32,185 nucleotides of DNA from Lysobacterales bacterium. GTDB lineage: Bacteria; Pseudomonadota; Gammaproteobacteria; Xanthomonadales; Xanthomonadaceae. The stretch is taken from positions 1 through 32,185 of the forward strand of contig JAFLEB010000016.1 of NCBI GenBank assembly GCA_017302075.1, written 5' to 3'. Below the pieces are notes generated by a model. That model did not search any database, had not been told where the DNA came from, and was given only the letters and a program-made list of their open reading frames with translations. Both the position numbers and the translations under genes were made by a program. Positions within the stretch are counted from its first letter, which is position 1. The number at the start of each line of letters is the position of its first letter. This document shows positions 1 through 10,160 of the stretch, piece by piece.

Positions 1-191
1 TGGACGCGCCGGTGTGGGTGTTCAGCGCGGACGGGCTCGGCTTCGACCTCACCGTGCTGCCCGAGGCGGTGGTCCGCCAGGCGCCGCTGTCGCCGGTCGA
101 CGAGAAGCCGATGCGCCGCGCGTCCGCCGCGCAACTGCGCGAACTGCTGGCGCACGACGAGATCGCCGGCTACGAAGCAGGCACGCGCTGA
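1..191 (+). CDS. C-terminal end of an unidentified protein (5' truncated by window edge)
   Basis: An open frame enters from the left edge (codons in phase from base 3) and stops at TGA 189-191, giving about 62 residues. The visible part begins DAPVWVFSADGLGFDLTV and ends EIAGYEAGTR. It has no cysteines, no membrane segment and no motif I recognise; the second half is charged and probably helical (AAQLRELLAHDE). It is convergent with gltA, with a strong inverted repeat between them. Codon use is strongly GC3-biased like the neighbours, which supports real coding. No function can be assigned from this fragment. Confidence 0.6.
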   Translation, partial: DAPVWVFSADGLGFDLTVLPEAVVRQAPLSPVDEKPMRRASAAQLRELLAHDEIAGYEAGTR

Positions 192-217
192 GCCGCGGAT
201 CCGCAGGGCCATGAACG

Positions 218-244
218 ACGACGCCCCGCGTGGCGGGGCGTCGT
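218..244. terminator. Perfect 12-bp hairpin between convergent genes
   Basis: ACGACGCCCCGC (218-229) and GCGGGGCGTCGT (233-244) are exact complements around a 3-nt loop. The hairpin lies between the stop codon of the left-edge gene and the stop of gltA, so it can serve both strands. Neither side has a good T-run, so it may work as a weak intrinsic terminator or a 3'-end stabiliser. Confidence 0.6.
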
Positions 245-264
245 GGTGGATCGCTGGCGCGGGA

Positions 265-1554
<1,290 letters not shown>

Positions 1555-1622
1555 GACGCAACTCCGGTGGGGTCCGCGCGACGCCGGCCCGCAGGCCATG
1601 CGCCGGCGCATGGGAAGCCGGA

Positions 1623-1628
1623 ATTATC
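1623..1628 (-). promoter_or_regulatory. Possible -10 element for gltA
   Basis: Read on the minus strand, GATAAT stands about 70 nt upstream of the GTG start of gltA in an otherwise very GC-rich gap. No convincing -35 hexamer is seen at 16-18 nt spacing, so this is only a candidate. Confidence 0.3.
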
Positions 1629-1688
1629 GCACAGGGCCCGATGAAGGCGACCCGGACGAAAGTCGCATGCGCGCGTTGCCGGGGACCC

Positions 1689-1721
1689 GGAAACGCGAAC
1701 GGCCACCGCATGGGTGGCCGT
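1689..1721 (-). terminator. Intrinsic terminator of rpmE2
   Basis: A 9-bp perfect stem, ACGGCCACC (1699-1707) with GGTGGCCGT (1713-1721), closes a 5-nt loop. Read on the minus strand it is followed by TTCGCGTTTCC, a modest T-rich tail, about 20 nt past the L31 stop codon. Confidence 0.6.
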
Positions 1722-1743
1722 CGGTACAGCGAGGTGCGCGCGC

Positions 1744-1986
1744 TTACTTCTGGTAGCGCTTGCGAAACTTGTCGACGCGGCCGCTGGTGTCGATCAGCTT
1801 GTTCTGGCCGGTGTAGAACGGGTGCGACGAGGAGGAGACTTCCACCTTGACCAGGGGATACTCGTTGCCGTCTTCCCACTTCACCGTTTCCTTGCTGGAA
1901 AGGGTCGAGCGGGTCAGGATCTTGAAGTCCGAGGTCACGTCCTGGAAGACGACGTCGCGGTATTCGGGATGGATGCCGGCTTTCAT
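1744..1986 (-). CDS. rpmE2: 50S ribosomal protein L31, type B
   Basis: An 80-residue protein beginning [16 protein letters not shown] and ending [12 protein letters not shown], which is a full-length match to the type B (non-zinc) form of L31. It has no cysteines, so it lacks the CXXC zinc ribbon of type A. It is part of the 50S central protuberance bridge. In other bacteria the C- form replaces the C+ form under zinc limitation, but where it is the only L31 gene it may be constitutive; this window cannot tell which. The ATG at 1984-1986 is chosen over a longer frame to 2025 because it matches the conserved N-terminus and fits a promoter whose -10 is at 2024-2029. Confidence 0.95.
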   Translation of the reverse strand: MKAGIHPEYRDVVFQDVTSDFKILTRSTLSSKETVKWEDGNEYPLVKVEVSSSSHPFYTGQNKLIDTSGRVDKFRKRYQK

Positions 1987-2023
1987 GGCTTGAAACCTGA
2001 GTTGGAGCGGGACTGAGCCGCGC

Positions 2024-2053
2024 ATTATAGCCGCTGCCCGTGGACCGACGCAA
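2024..2053 (-). promoter_or_regulatory. Sigma-70 type promoter of rpmE2
   Basis: On the minus strand a perfect TATAAT (2024-2029) is preceded by TTGCGT (2048-2053) at 18 nt. This predicts a transcript start near 2017 and a leader of about 30 nt before the L31 ATG. No Zur-like AT-rich palindrome is obvious. Confidence 0.65.
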
Positions 2054-2070
2054 GCCGTCCCCGGGCGGGG

Positions 2071-3009
2071 TCAGCCGGCCGCCAAGGCCGCTTCCAGCAT
2101 GCCTTCGAACCGGGTCTGGTCGTACTGCACGAGGATGTCGACGTTGTCCGGCGCGCCGCCTTGCCGGTTCCAGTCCACGATGGTGGCGCCGCGGGTGTGC
2201 TGGCCGGCGATTTCCACCGCCAGCGGCCGCGACACGGCTTCGAGCACGCCCTCGGGCTGCAGCGCCATCGCCATCGCCAGCGCATCGGCCGCATGCCAGC
2301 GCTCGCCGCGGCCGGCCCGGGACCAGGCGCGGGTATGCGCGGAGACGCCCGCGTAGAAGCGCGCGCGCGGCGAATCGGCGGCCAGCCAGCGCTCGACGTC
2401 CGCGTGCAGGTAGCCATGCGCCAGCACCGCTTCCCAGTCCGCCAGCTCGATCTTCGGGAAGCCGCTGAACACGATGTGCGCGGCCTCCGGGTCGAAGGCA
2501 ATGTTGAATTCTGCGGCGGGGGTGATGTTGCCGTGCGCGGTGACCGCGGCACCCATCACGATGCAGCGGGCCACGCGTTGCGGCAGGCTCGGGTCCAGCC
2601 GCAGGGCCAGCGCGAGGTTGGTCAGCGGGCCCAGCGCGACCAGCACCAGGCGCCCGGCATGCACATGCGAGAGGCGCAGGATCGCCAGCGCGGCGTGTTC
2701 ATCCTCGGCGGTGCGAGCGGCCGGCGCATAGCCGGTGTCGCCGAAGCCGTCGCGCCCATGCACGTAGGCGGCGTCGCGCGCCGGGTGCACCAGCGGGGTC
2801 GCGGCGCCCGGGAATACCGGCACATCCACCGCGCAGACCTCGCACAGCTTCAGCGCGTTGGCGACGGTATGGCCGAGGCCGACGTTGCCGGCGGCGATGG
2901 TCAGGCCGACCACCTCGTGGCGGGCGTCGGCGAAGGCCATCAGCAACGCCAGCGCGTCGTCAACGCCGGGGTCGGTATCGATCAACAGGGGAATGCGCGG
3001 GTTCGTCAT
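2071..3009 (-). CDS. Nucleoside hydrolase (inosine/uridine-preferring family)
   Basis: A 312-residue protein of the nucleoside N-ribohydrolase family, which splits nucleosides into ribose and base for salvage. The N-terminal calcium-binding motif DTDPGVDDA is at residues 11-19. The central MGAAVTAHGNITPAAEFN stretch and the later histidine-aspartate element WHAADALAMA (residues in the 230s-240s) are family hallmarks. The length matches the usual ~310. No signal peptide is seen, so it should be cytoplasmic. ATG 3007-3009 is the only reasonable start. It lies 96 bp downstream of recG on the same strand and may be co-transcribed with it. Base specificity (purine or pyrimidine) cannot be decided from motifs alone. 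Confidence 0.92.
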   Translation of the reverse strand: MTNPRIPLLIDTDPGVDDALALLMAFADARHEVVGLTIAAGNVGLGHTVANALKLCEVCAVDVPVFPGAATPLVHPARDAAYVHGRDGFGDTGYAPAARTAEDEHAALAILRLSHVHAGRLVLVALGPLTNLALALRLDPSLPQRVARCIVMGAAVTAHGNITPAAEFNIAFDPEAAHIVFSGFPKIELADWEAVLAHGYLHADVERWLAADSPRARFYAGVSAHTRAWSRAGRGERWHAADALAMAMALQPEGVLEAVSRPLAVEIAGQHTRGATIVDWNRQGGAPDNVDILVQYDQTRFEGMLEAALAAG

Positions 3010-3105
3010 CGTCCATCTTCGGTTTCGGCGCGCCGCCCTCGCGGGCGGAACGGGCGCGGCCGGCCAGTGTACGGAGCCGCGCCGGCATTGCCAGACCGGC
3101 GGGCC

Positions 3106-5199
<2,094 letters not shown>

Positions 5200-5222
5200 C
5201 CGCACAGGATGCCGGCAGCCCC

Positions 5223-5242
5223 CGCGAGGCGCCAGCCTCGCG
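5223..5242. other. Perfect 8-bp hairpin between receptor stop and recG start
   Basis: CGCGAGGC (5223-5230) and GCCTCGCG (5235-5242) pair around GCCA, only 4 nt past the stop codon of the TonB-dependent receptor on the minus strand. There is no T-run after it, so it looks more like a 3'-end stabiliser or weak pause site than a full terminator. It sits at the left boundary of the accessory block. Confidence 0.45.
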
Positions 5243-5246
5243 TCGG

Positions 5247-7658
5247 TCAGAACCGGAACTGCGCCTCGACGCCGAACTGGCGCGGCTCGCTGACCGTCGC
5301 GCCGACCGTGCCGAACACCGTGGTGCCGTACTGCTGCAGGCCGGTCACGTAGCGGTTGTCGAACAGGTTGTTGGCGTACGCGGCGACGCTCCAGCGGTCC
5401 TGCGGCGAGCGCCACTGCAGTTGCACGTCGGTGCGATTGCTCGCTCCGCCGATTTGGAACGCCGCATAGCGGCCGCAGGTGCCCTGCGTGCCGGAGGCAT
5501 CGTTGCAGCGGCTGGCGCCGCGATAGGCATGGCGGATCGACAGGCGCAGGCTGCCGGAGGCGGCGAGGTCCCACAGGTAGCTGCCGCCGACGGAGGCGGA
5601 GAACCATGGCTCGCCGGTGGGCTCGCCGCCGAGGTCGATGCCGTCCGGGGTGACGTATTCATCGTAGGTGGCGTCGATCCACGCCGCGTTCGCATCCAGC
5701 GACAGCGCCGCGGTCGGCTGCCAGCGCGCGCTGAACTCCGCGCCCCATGCGGCCAGGTCGCTCACGTTGATCACGTAGCGCGGCACGGCGGTGGTGGTGT
5801 CCAGCCAGATCGCCTGGCGGTTGTCGTAGCGGTAGTGGTAGGCCGAGGCCTCGAACTGCAGGCGTCCGTCCGCGAGCGAGCGCTTCACGCCGGCCTCCAC
5901 GTTCCAGACGTCCTCGTTGTCGAAGTGCGCGCCCGGCGAGAACGCGTTGTAGCCACCTGCCTTGTAGCCCTTGGCCAGCGACGCGAACACCATGGTGTCG
6001 TCCGCCACGTGGTAGTCGACCACGAAGCGCGGGCTCCAGTCGCTCCAGCTGTTCGAGGCGCGGTTCAGCACGCCCTTGTTCGCCATCGACACCGGGTCGG
6101 AGAACGCCAGGTCCATCATCGCCAGCTGGTCCGCGCTGAGCCCCAGTTCGCCGAGGATGCCGACCGCGTCCAGCACCTGCAGCGCCTGGTTGAGCTCGTC
6201 CGCGGTGTGGAAGTCGTTGAACCAGGTGAAGTCCTTTTCGTCGCGGGTGTAGCGCAAGCCGAAGGTCAGGTTGAGCTTGTCGGTCGCGTGCCAGATCACG
6301 TCGCCGAACACCGCGTAGGCCTTGGCGTCCAGCGTGTTGTCGTAGGACTCCTGCCAGGGGTTGCCGAACAGCTGCACCGGCACGCCGTAGTAGTCGGCCA
6401 CCGATTGCAGCACGGTGAACAACGGCAGGCCCAGCACGTAGCTGGACGCGGTGTCGACGCTGTCGCTGGTCAGGTCGACCACGCTGGACTGGCGGGCGCG
6501 CTCCTTGAACCAGCTCGCCCCCGCCACCCAATCGATCCGGTCGGTACTGCCGTTGAAGCGCAGCTCCTGGTACCAGGTGGTGTTGTCCTCGATGTTGGCG
6601 GTGTCGATGAACAGGTTGGCGTGATGGGTCGCGTCTTCCTCGGCGCGGTTGAGGGTGTCGAAGTTGCGCCAGGCGGTGGTGGCGGTGAGCCGGCCCCAAG
6701 CGAAGTCGTGCTCCAGCTGCAGGGTCAGGCCATCGAAGTCGCGGGTCTCGTCGTTGCCGGCGACGTCGGTGTACGCCGGCTGGTCGAAGGGGTCGCGGTA
6801 GTGCGCGGGATCCGCCGGATACTCGGGCAGGCCGGTGGCGGGATCGAGGTCGACGATGCCGATGGTCGGTCGCGAACGGCGATCCATCGCCTCGTGGTCC
6901 CAGGTCAGCAACAGGCGGGTGTCGGCGCTGATGTCCCAGCCCAGCGCCGCGCGCAGCGCATCGGTCTTGCCGCCGTCGAGGGCTTCGCCGGTCGCGGCGT
7001 CGCGCAGCCAGCCGCCGGTCTCGTCGTGCAGCACGTTGAAGCGCAGCGCGACCGCGTCGCCGGCCGGCAGGTTCAGGGTGCCGTCGACCGAGCGACGCTC
7101 GTCGTTGCCGAGGCGCAGGCGCAGGCGGCCCTCGCGCTCCTGCGACGGGCGCTTGGTGATGATCGAGATCGCGCCGGCCGCGGTATTGCGCCCGAACAGG
7201 GTGCCCTGCGGCCCCTTCAGCACCTCGATCCGCTCCACGTCGAGGAACGGCAGCACGGTGCCGCCACCGCGCCCGGCGTACACGCCGTCGACGTAGACGC
7301 CCACCGTCGGGTCGGTGCCGATGCCGAAGTCGCCGGTGCTCAGCCCGCGCAGTTCGAACCGCGCCTGGGTGGGCTGGTCGTCGCTGACCTCCAGCCCCGG
7401 GATGAACATGTCGAGGTCGCCGATGTCGGTCGCGGTGGTGCTCTCGATGACGTCGGCACCGACCACCTGCAAGGCGATCGGCACGTCCTGCAGTTCCTGT
7501 TCGCGGCTCTGCGCGGTCACCACGATCTTGTCGAGGGTGGTGGCGTCCGGCTTCGCGGCCTGGGCATCCTGCGCCTGCGCCGACCATGCGGTCGACGCCA
7601 GCAACGAGGCCAGCATGGTGCGGCGGATGGCGGCCGCCAGTCGGTGCTGCTTGATCAC
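5247..7658 (-). CDS. TonB-dependent outer-membrane receptor
   Basis: An 803-residue TonB-dependent receptor. A signal peptide covers about residues 1-29 (LASLLASTAWSAQA, cleavage before Q30). A TonB box DKIVVTA follows at 43-49, then the plug domain with ELQDVPIALQVV, FELRGLSTGDFGIGTDPTVGVYVDGVY and LKGPQGTLFGRNTAAGAISI. The remaining ~650 residues are alternating beta-barrel sequence ending in QFRF, whose terminal Phe fits BAM recognition. The plug style is that of the large Caulobacter/sphingomonad receptor group, often linked to non-siderophore ligands; no N-terminal signalling extension is present. The GTG at 7656-7658 is chosen because GGGGAGGGAG lies just upstream; an ATG at 7703 overlapping the cytochrome stop codon is less likely. 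It is the last gene of a three-gene envelope set. The ligand is unknown. Confidence 0.93.
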   Translation of the reverse strand: MIKQHRLAAAIRRTMLASLLASTAWSAQAQDAQAAKPDATTLDKIVVTAQSREQELQDVPIALQVVGADVIESTTATDIGDLDMFIPGLEVSDDQPTQARFELRGLSTGDFGIGTDPTVGVYVDGVYAGRGGGTVLPFLDVERIEVLKGPQGTLFGRNTAAGAISIITKRPSQEREGRLRLRLGNDERRSVDGTLNLPAGDAVALRFNVLHDETGGWLRDAATGEALDGGKTDALRAALGWDISADTRLLLTWDHEAMDRRSRPTIGIVDLDPATGLPEYPADPAHYRDPFDQPAYTDVAGNDETRDFDGLTLQLEHDFAWGRLTATTAWRNFDTLNRAEEDATHHANLFIDTANIEDNTTWYQELRFNGSTDRIDWVAGASWFKERARQSSVVDLTSDSVDTASSYVLGLPLFTVLQSVADYYGVPVQLFGNPWQESYDNTLDAKAYAVFGDVIWHATDKLNLTFGLRYTRDEKDFTWFNDFHTADELNQALQVLDAVGILGELGLSADQLAMMDLAFSDPVSMANKGVLNRASNSWSDWSPRFVVDYHVADDTMVFASLAKGYKAGGYNAFSPGAHFDNEDVWNVEAGVKRSLADGRLQFEASAYHYRYDNRQAIWLDTTTAVPRYVINVSDLAAWGAEFSARWQPTAALSLDANAAWIDATYDEYVTPDGIDLGGEPTGEPWFSASVGGSYLWDLAASGSLRLSIRHAYRGASRCNDASGTQGTCGRYAAFQIGGASNRTDVQLQWRSPQDRWSVAAYANNLFDNRYVTGLQQYGTTVFGTVGATVSEPRQFGVEAQFRF

Positions 7659-7702
7659 ATCTCCCTCCCCGGTTCGTGTCAGCAAGGCATGGCGCGGCGG
7701 CA

Positions 7703-8824
7703 TCAGCCGCCGCAGTCGTATGGGGGCATGGCCGCGATCCACGCGCGCAGCAGCGCCACGCCTTCGACGTGGACCACGCTGCGACCGAGCTCCGGCATCA
7801 TCACGGAGGGATCGGTGCTGGCCATGCGGTACGGCAGGATCGAGGCACCGGGATCGCCCGGCCGGATGCCGTAGGCGTGGTCGCCGGTGCCCTTGCCCGC
7901 CGCGATCGGCAGCTTGCAGCGGCCCAGCCGCAGCGGATCGCGGGTGGCGGCGTCGAGCCACATCCCCGACGTCCGCGCCGCGCCGCGCGGGCTGTGGCAA
8001 TGGCCGCAATTGATGTCGAGGTAGGCGCGCGCGCGCGCTTCCAGCGGCGCCTTCGGGTCGTCCCAGCGGGCGTCGGCCGGCAGTGCTGCGGCCGGCACGC
8101 CGCCCAGGTAGCCGACCTCCTGCCAGTGCGCGAGCTGGTTCGCGCGGCGATCCTCGTAGGCGAAGCTGCGGTTGAGGTGGCGCGCCTTGGGGCCGATCGG
8201 GAACACCGCCTTGGACTTCAGGTCGGTGCCGTGGCACCCCGCGCACTGGTTCTGGTCGGGCACCGCGTAGTCCACCTGCTGGCGACTGCCGTCGTTGCCG
8301 ACCAGCGTCAGCGGCAGCAACTCGCCGCCGCGCATCAGCCGCGCCTCGGTCTGCGCTTCGTTCCACACGTAGGGCAAGGCGATCCAGCCCTCGGCGCGCC
8401 GTACCAGCAGGCGGGTCTCGACCAGTCGGACGGCATCCAGCGGGAGCCCGCCATCGGCGAGGTCGGGGCCGGGATCGGCGCTGCGCAGCACGGTGCCCGC
8501 CTCGCCGCGCGGATAGTAGAAGGTCTTGCTGAGGATGGTCCCGACCGGGAAGTCGAAGGTCGCCTCGGGCCGGTATCCGGCGCGCGTGCCTGCCGGCATC
8601 CACACCGTGCGCAGCTTGTGCGCGTAGTCAGTGAACAGCGGGGTGGCGAGGTCGTACGGCACCACCCGCGCGTTGAGGCGCAGGCGGCCATCGGCCACGT
8701 AGACCACGTTCCAGTCGGCCAGCGTGGCCGGCATCCCCTCGGCATGGAAGCGCACCGGCTCCGGCGTGCGCGCGCAAGCGGCCAGCACGCACAGCGCCAG
8801 CCCGGCGATGAATCGACGCAGCAT
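7703..8824 (-). CDS. Di-heme cytochrome c-like lipoprotein (SO2930/TIGR03806 family)
   Basis: A 373-residue predicted lipoprotein: the signal ends in LAAC with the lipidated Cys at 17, followed by Ala-Arg, which would permit transfer to the outer membrane. Two heme c attachment motifs are clear: CAGCH at 194-198 and CGHCH at 273-277. MMP near 342-344 could supply an axial methionine. The first ~190 residues (YDLATPLFTDYAHKLRTVWMP, then TILSKTFYYPRG) have no heme site and look like a beta-rich domain special to this family. I recognise the layout as the conserved hypothetical family TIGR03806, annotated as SO2930 family di-heme cytochrome; its biochemical role is not established to my knowledge. 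It starts 8 nt after the beta-helix gene, as expected for the known pairing of the two families. Confidence 0.88.
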   Translation of the reverse strand: MLRRFIAGLALCVLAACARTPEPVRFHAEGMPATLADWNVVYVADGRLRLNARVVPYDLATPLFTDYAHKLRTVWMPAGTRAGYRPEATFDFPVGTILSKTFYYPRGEAGTVLRSADPGPDLADGGLPLDAVRLVETRLLVRRAEGWIALPYVWNEAQTEARLMRGGELLPLTLVGNDGSRQQVDYAVPDQNQCAGCHGTDLKSKAVFPIGPKARHLNRSFAYEDRRANQLAHWQEVGYLGGVPAAALPADARWDDPKAPLEARARAYLDINCGHCHSPRGAARTSGMWLDAATRDPLRLGRCKLPIAAGKGTGDHAYGIRPGDPGASILPYRMASTDPSVMMPELGRSVVHVEGVALLRAWIAAMPPYDCGG

Positions 8825-8832
8825 CCCTTCGC

Positions 8833-10056
8833 TCACCCGCGCTTGAGGTCGACGGCGGGCAGCGACGGCAGGCTGCACGCGTACGGCGTCGCGTCCTTCG
8901 ACGGGTTCTTGTAACCGCCGGGGCCGTCGGCGTTGACCACGCCCGACACGTCGCGCAGGCAGATCTGCGGGCCGCCGGCGCGTGCCGGGTTCACGTAGCC
9001 GTCGAACAGCACGTCCGGCAGGCGCCCGCCCAGGCCGTACATCGCCATCTTGAGCGCCTTCAGGTCGAGGCCGTCGGGGGAGTCGCCGCCGCCGGACAGG
9101 CGGTTGCCGTGGACGAAGATGCGTTCCGGGTAGGGATCGAATTCGCCGGAAGCCTTGTCCGCCTTGTAGCCGGTCGAGAACACGCTGGAAATGATGATGT
9201 TGGCGGTCTGGTTGTTGGCGATGTCGTTGTCGAAGATCTCGATGTTGTCGTTCGAATTGACCACGATGCCGCTGCCCGCCGGCACGCTCGCCACCGGCGT
9301 GCCCTTGGCGCCGAAGTTGCCGGTGTTGTTGGCGGTCACCTTGTTGGCGAACACGCGCACCGCGTCGCCCTGCTGGGTCAGCGCCGGCATGTTGAAGACC
9401 AGGATGCCGCCGGTGTTGCCGGTGGCGATGTTGCCGTGCACGTCGGCGTTGACCGTGTTCTCGATCTCGATCCCGGCCACGTTGCGTTCCGCGCGGCTGT
9501 TGCGGACCACCACGTCGCGCGACTGGCCCACGTAGATGCCGGCGTCGGACGCGCCGATGGCCACCGCGTCCTCGATCAGGACATCGTGGCAGAGCACCGG
9601 GTACAGGCCGTAGGCGCCGTTGCTGGTCTTCGGCCCGCCCGTCCACTCGACGCGGACGCCGCGGATGGTCACGCCCCTGGCCTCGCTGACCTTGAGCCCG
9701 TCGCCCTTGCTGTCCTCGATCGCGAGGTGCTCGATGGTGAAGTCGTTGGCGTTGACCAGCAGCCCCTCGGCACCGGCCTTCTGCCCCTTGAAGCTGAGCA
9801 CGGACTTGTCGCGCCCGGCGCCACGGATGGTGACCCCGTCGGCGCGCAGGCTCAGGCTGCGATCGAAGTGGAAGGTGCCCGCCGGGACCTGGATGACATC
9901 GCCGGGCTTGGCGTCGAGCAGCTGCTGCCGGAATTCGGCGGCGAACCCGGACTCCCCCGCGAGCGAGGCGGAATCGGACACAGTCGACACTTTGTCGCAC
10001 GCCGGCAATGCCAGCGCCAGCGCGACGGCTGCCGCCAGTCGGATCTTGTTGGCCAC
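8833..10056 (-). CDS. Parallel beta-helix lipoprotein (TIGR03805-like)
   Basis: A 407-residue lipoprotein. The signal runs to LPAC, with Cys at 20 and Asp at +2. After a short linker comes [33 protein letters not shown], the usual opening of a right-handed beta-helix, then many short repeats of the type [30 protein letters not shown] and [10 protein letters not shown] with polar turns containing Asn. The C-terminal ~100 residues are not helix-like. The fold is shared with pectate lyases, but I see no assured catalytic cluster. The GTG at 10054-10056 is preferred, with GGGAGGG 6 nt upstream; the TTG at 10071 is inside that leader. The family regularly sits next to TIGR03806 proteins, as here (8-nt gap). 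It is the first gene of the set and is divergent from the AraC regulator. Confidence 0.88.
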   Translation of the reverse strand: MANKIRLAAAVALALALPACDKVSTVSDSASLAGESGFAAEFRQQLLDAKPGDVIQVPAGTFHFDRSLSLRADGVTIRGAGRDKSVLSFKGQKAGAEGLLVNANDFTIEHLAIEDSKGDGLKVSEARGVTIRGVRVEWTGGPKTSNGAYGLYPVLCHDVLIEDAVAIGASDAGIYVGQSRDVVVRNSRAERNVAGIEIENTVNADVHGNIATGNTGGILVFNMPALTQQGDAVRVFANKVTANNTGNFGAKGTPVASVPAGSGIVVNSNDNIEIFDNDIANNQTANIIISSVFSTGYKADKASGEFDPYPERIFVHGNRLSGGGDSPDGLDLKALKMAMYGLGGRLPDVLFDGYVNPARAGGPQICLRDVSGVVNADGPGGYKNPSKDATPYACSLPSLPAVDLKRG

Positions 10057-10108
10057 GGTCTTCCCTCCCAAGAGACGCGTTCAGTGTCGTCAAGACGCGG
10101 GTGTCGGA

Positions 10109-10131
10109 CTAGGGGACATTCGACCTAGAAT
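10109..10131. promoter_or_regulatory. Candidate operator and araC-type promoter -10 in the divergent gap
   Basis: CTAGG (10109-10113) and CCTAG (10124-10128) form an inverted repeat with a 10-nt spacer, so half-site centres are about 15 bp apart. The right half overlaps TAGAAT (10126-10131), a 5/6 match to a -10 box for the plus-strand regulator gene, predicting a transcript start near 10138. The tetramer CTAG is rare in most proteobacterial DNA, so two copies in 20 bp stand out. No clear -35 is seen, as expected for an activated or autoregulated promoter. The gap between the divergent starts is 104 bp. Confidence 0.4.
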
Positions 10132-10160
10132 GGGGGCGAAACCGGACAATAGAGTGACGC

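Noticed and set aside
3033..3048. 6-bp hairpin between recG and the nucleoside hydrolase as a terminator
   Set aside because: Short stem and no T-run on either strand.
7658..7703. Upstream ATG at 7703 (TGATG overlap with the cytochrome stop) as the receptor start
   Set aside because: The GTG at 7658 has a far better ribosome-binding site and places a normal signal peptide at the N-terminus.
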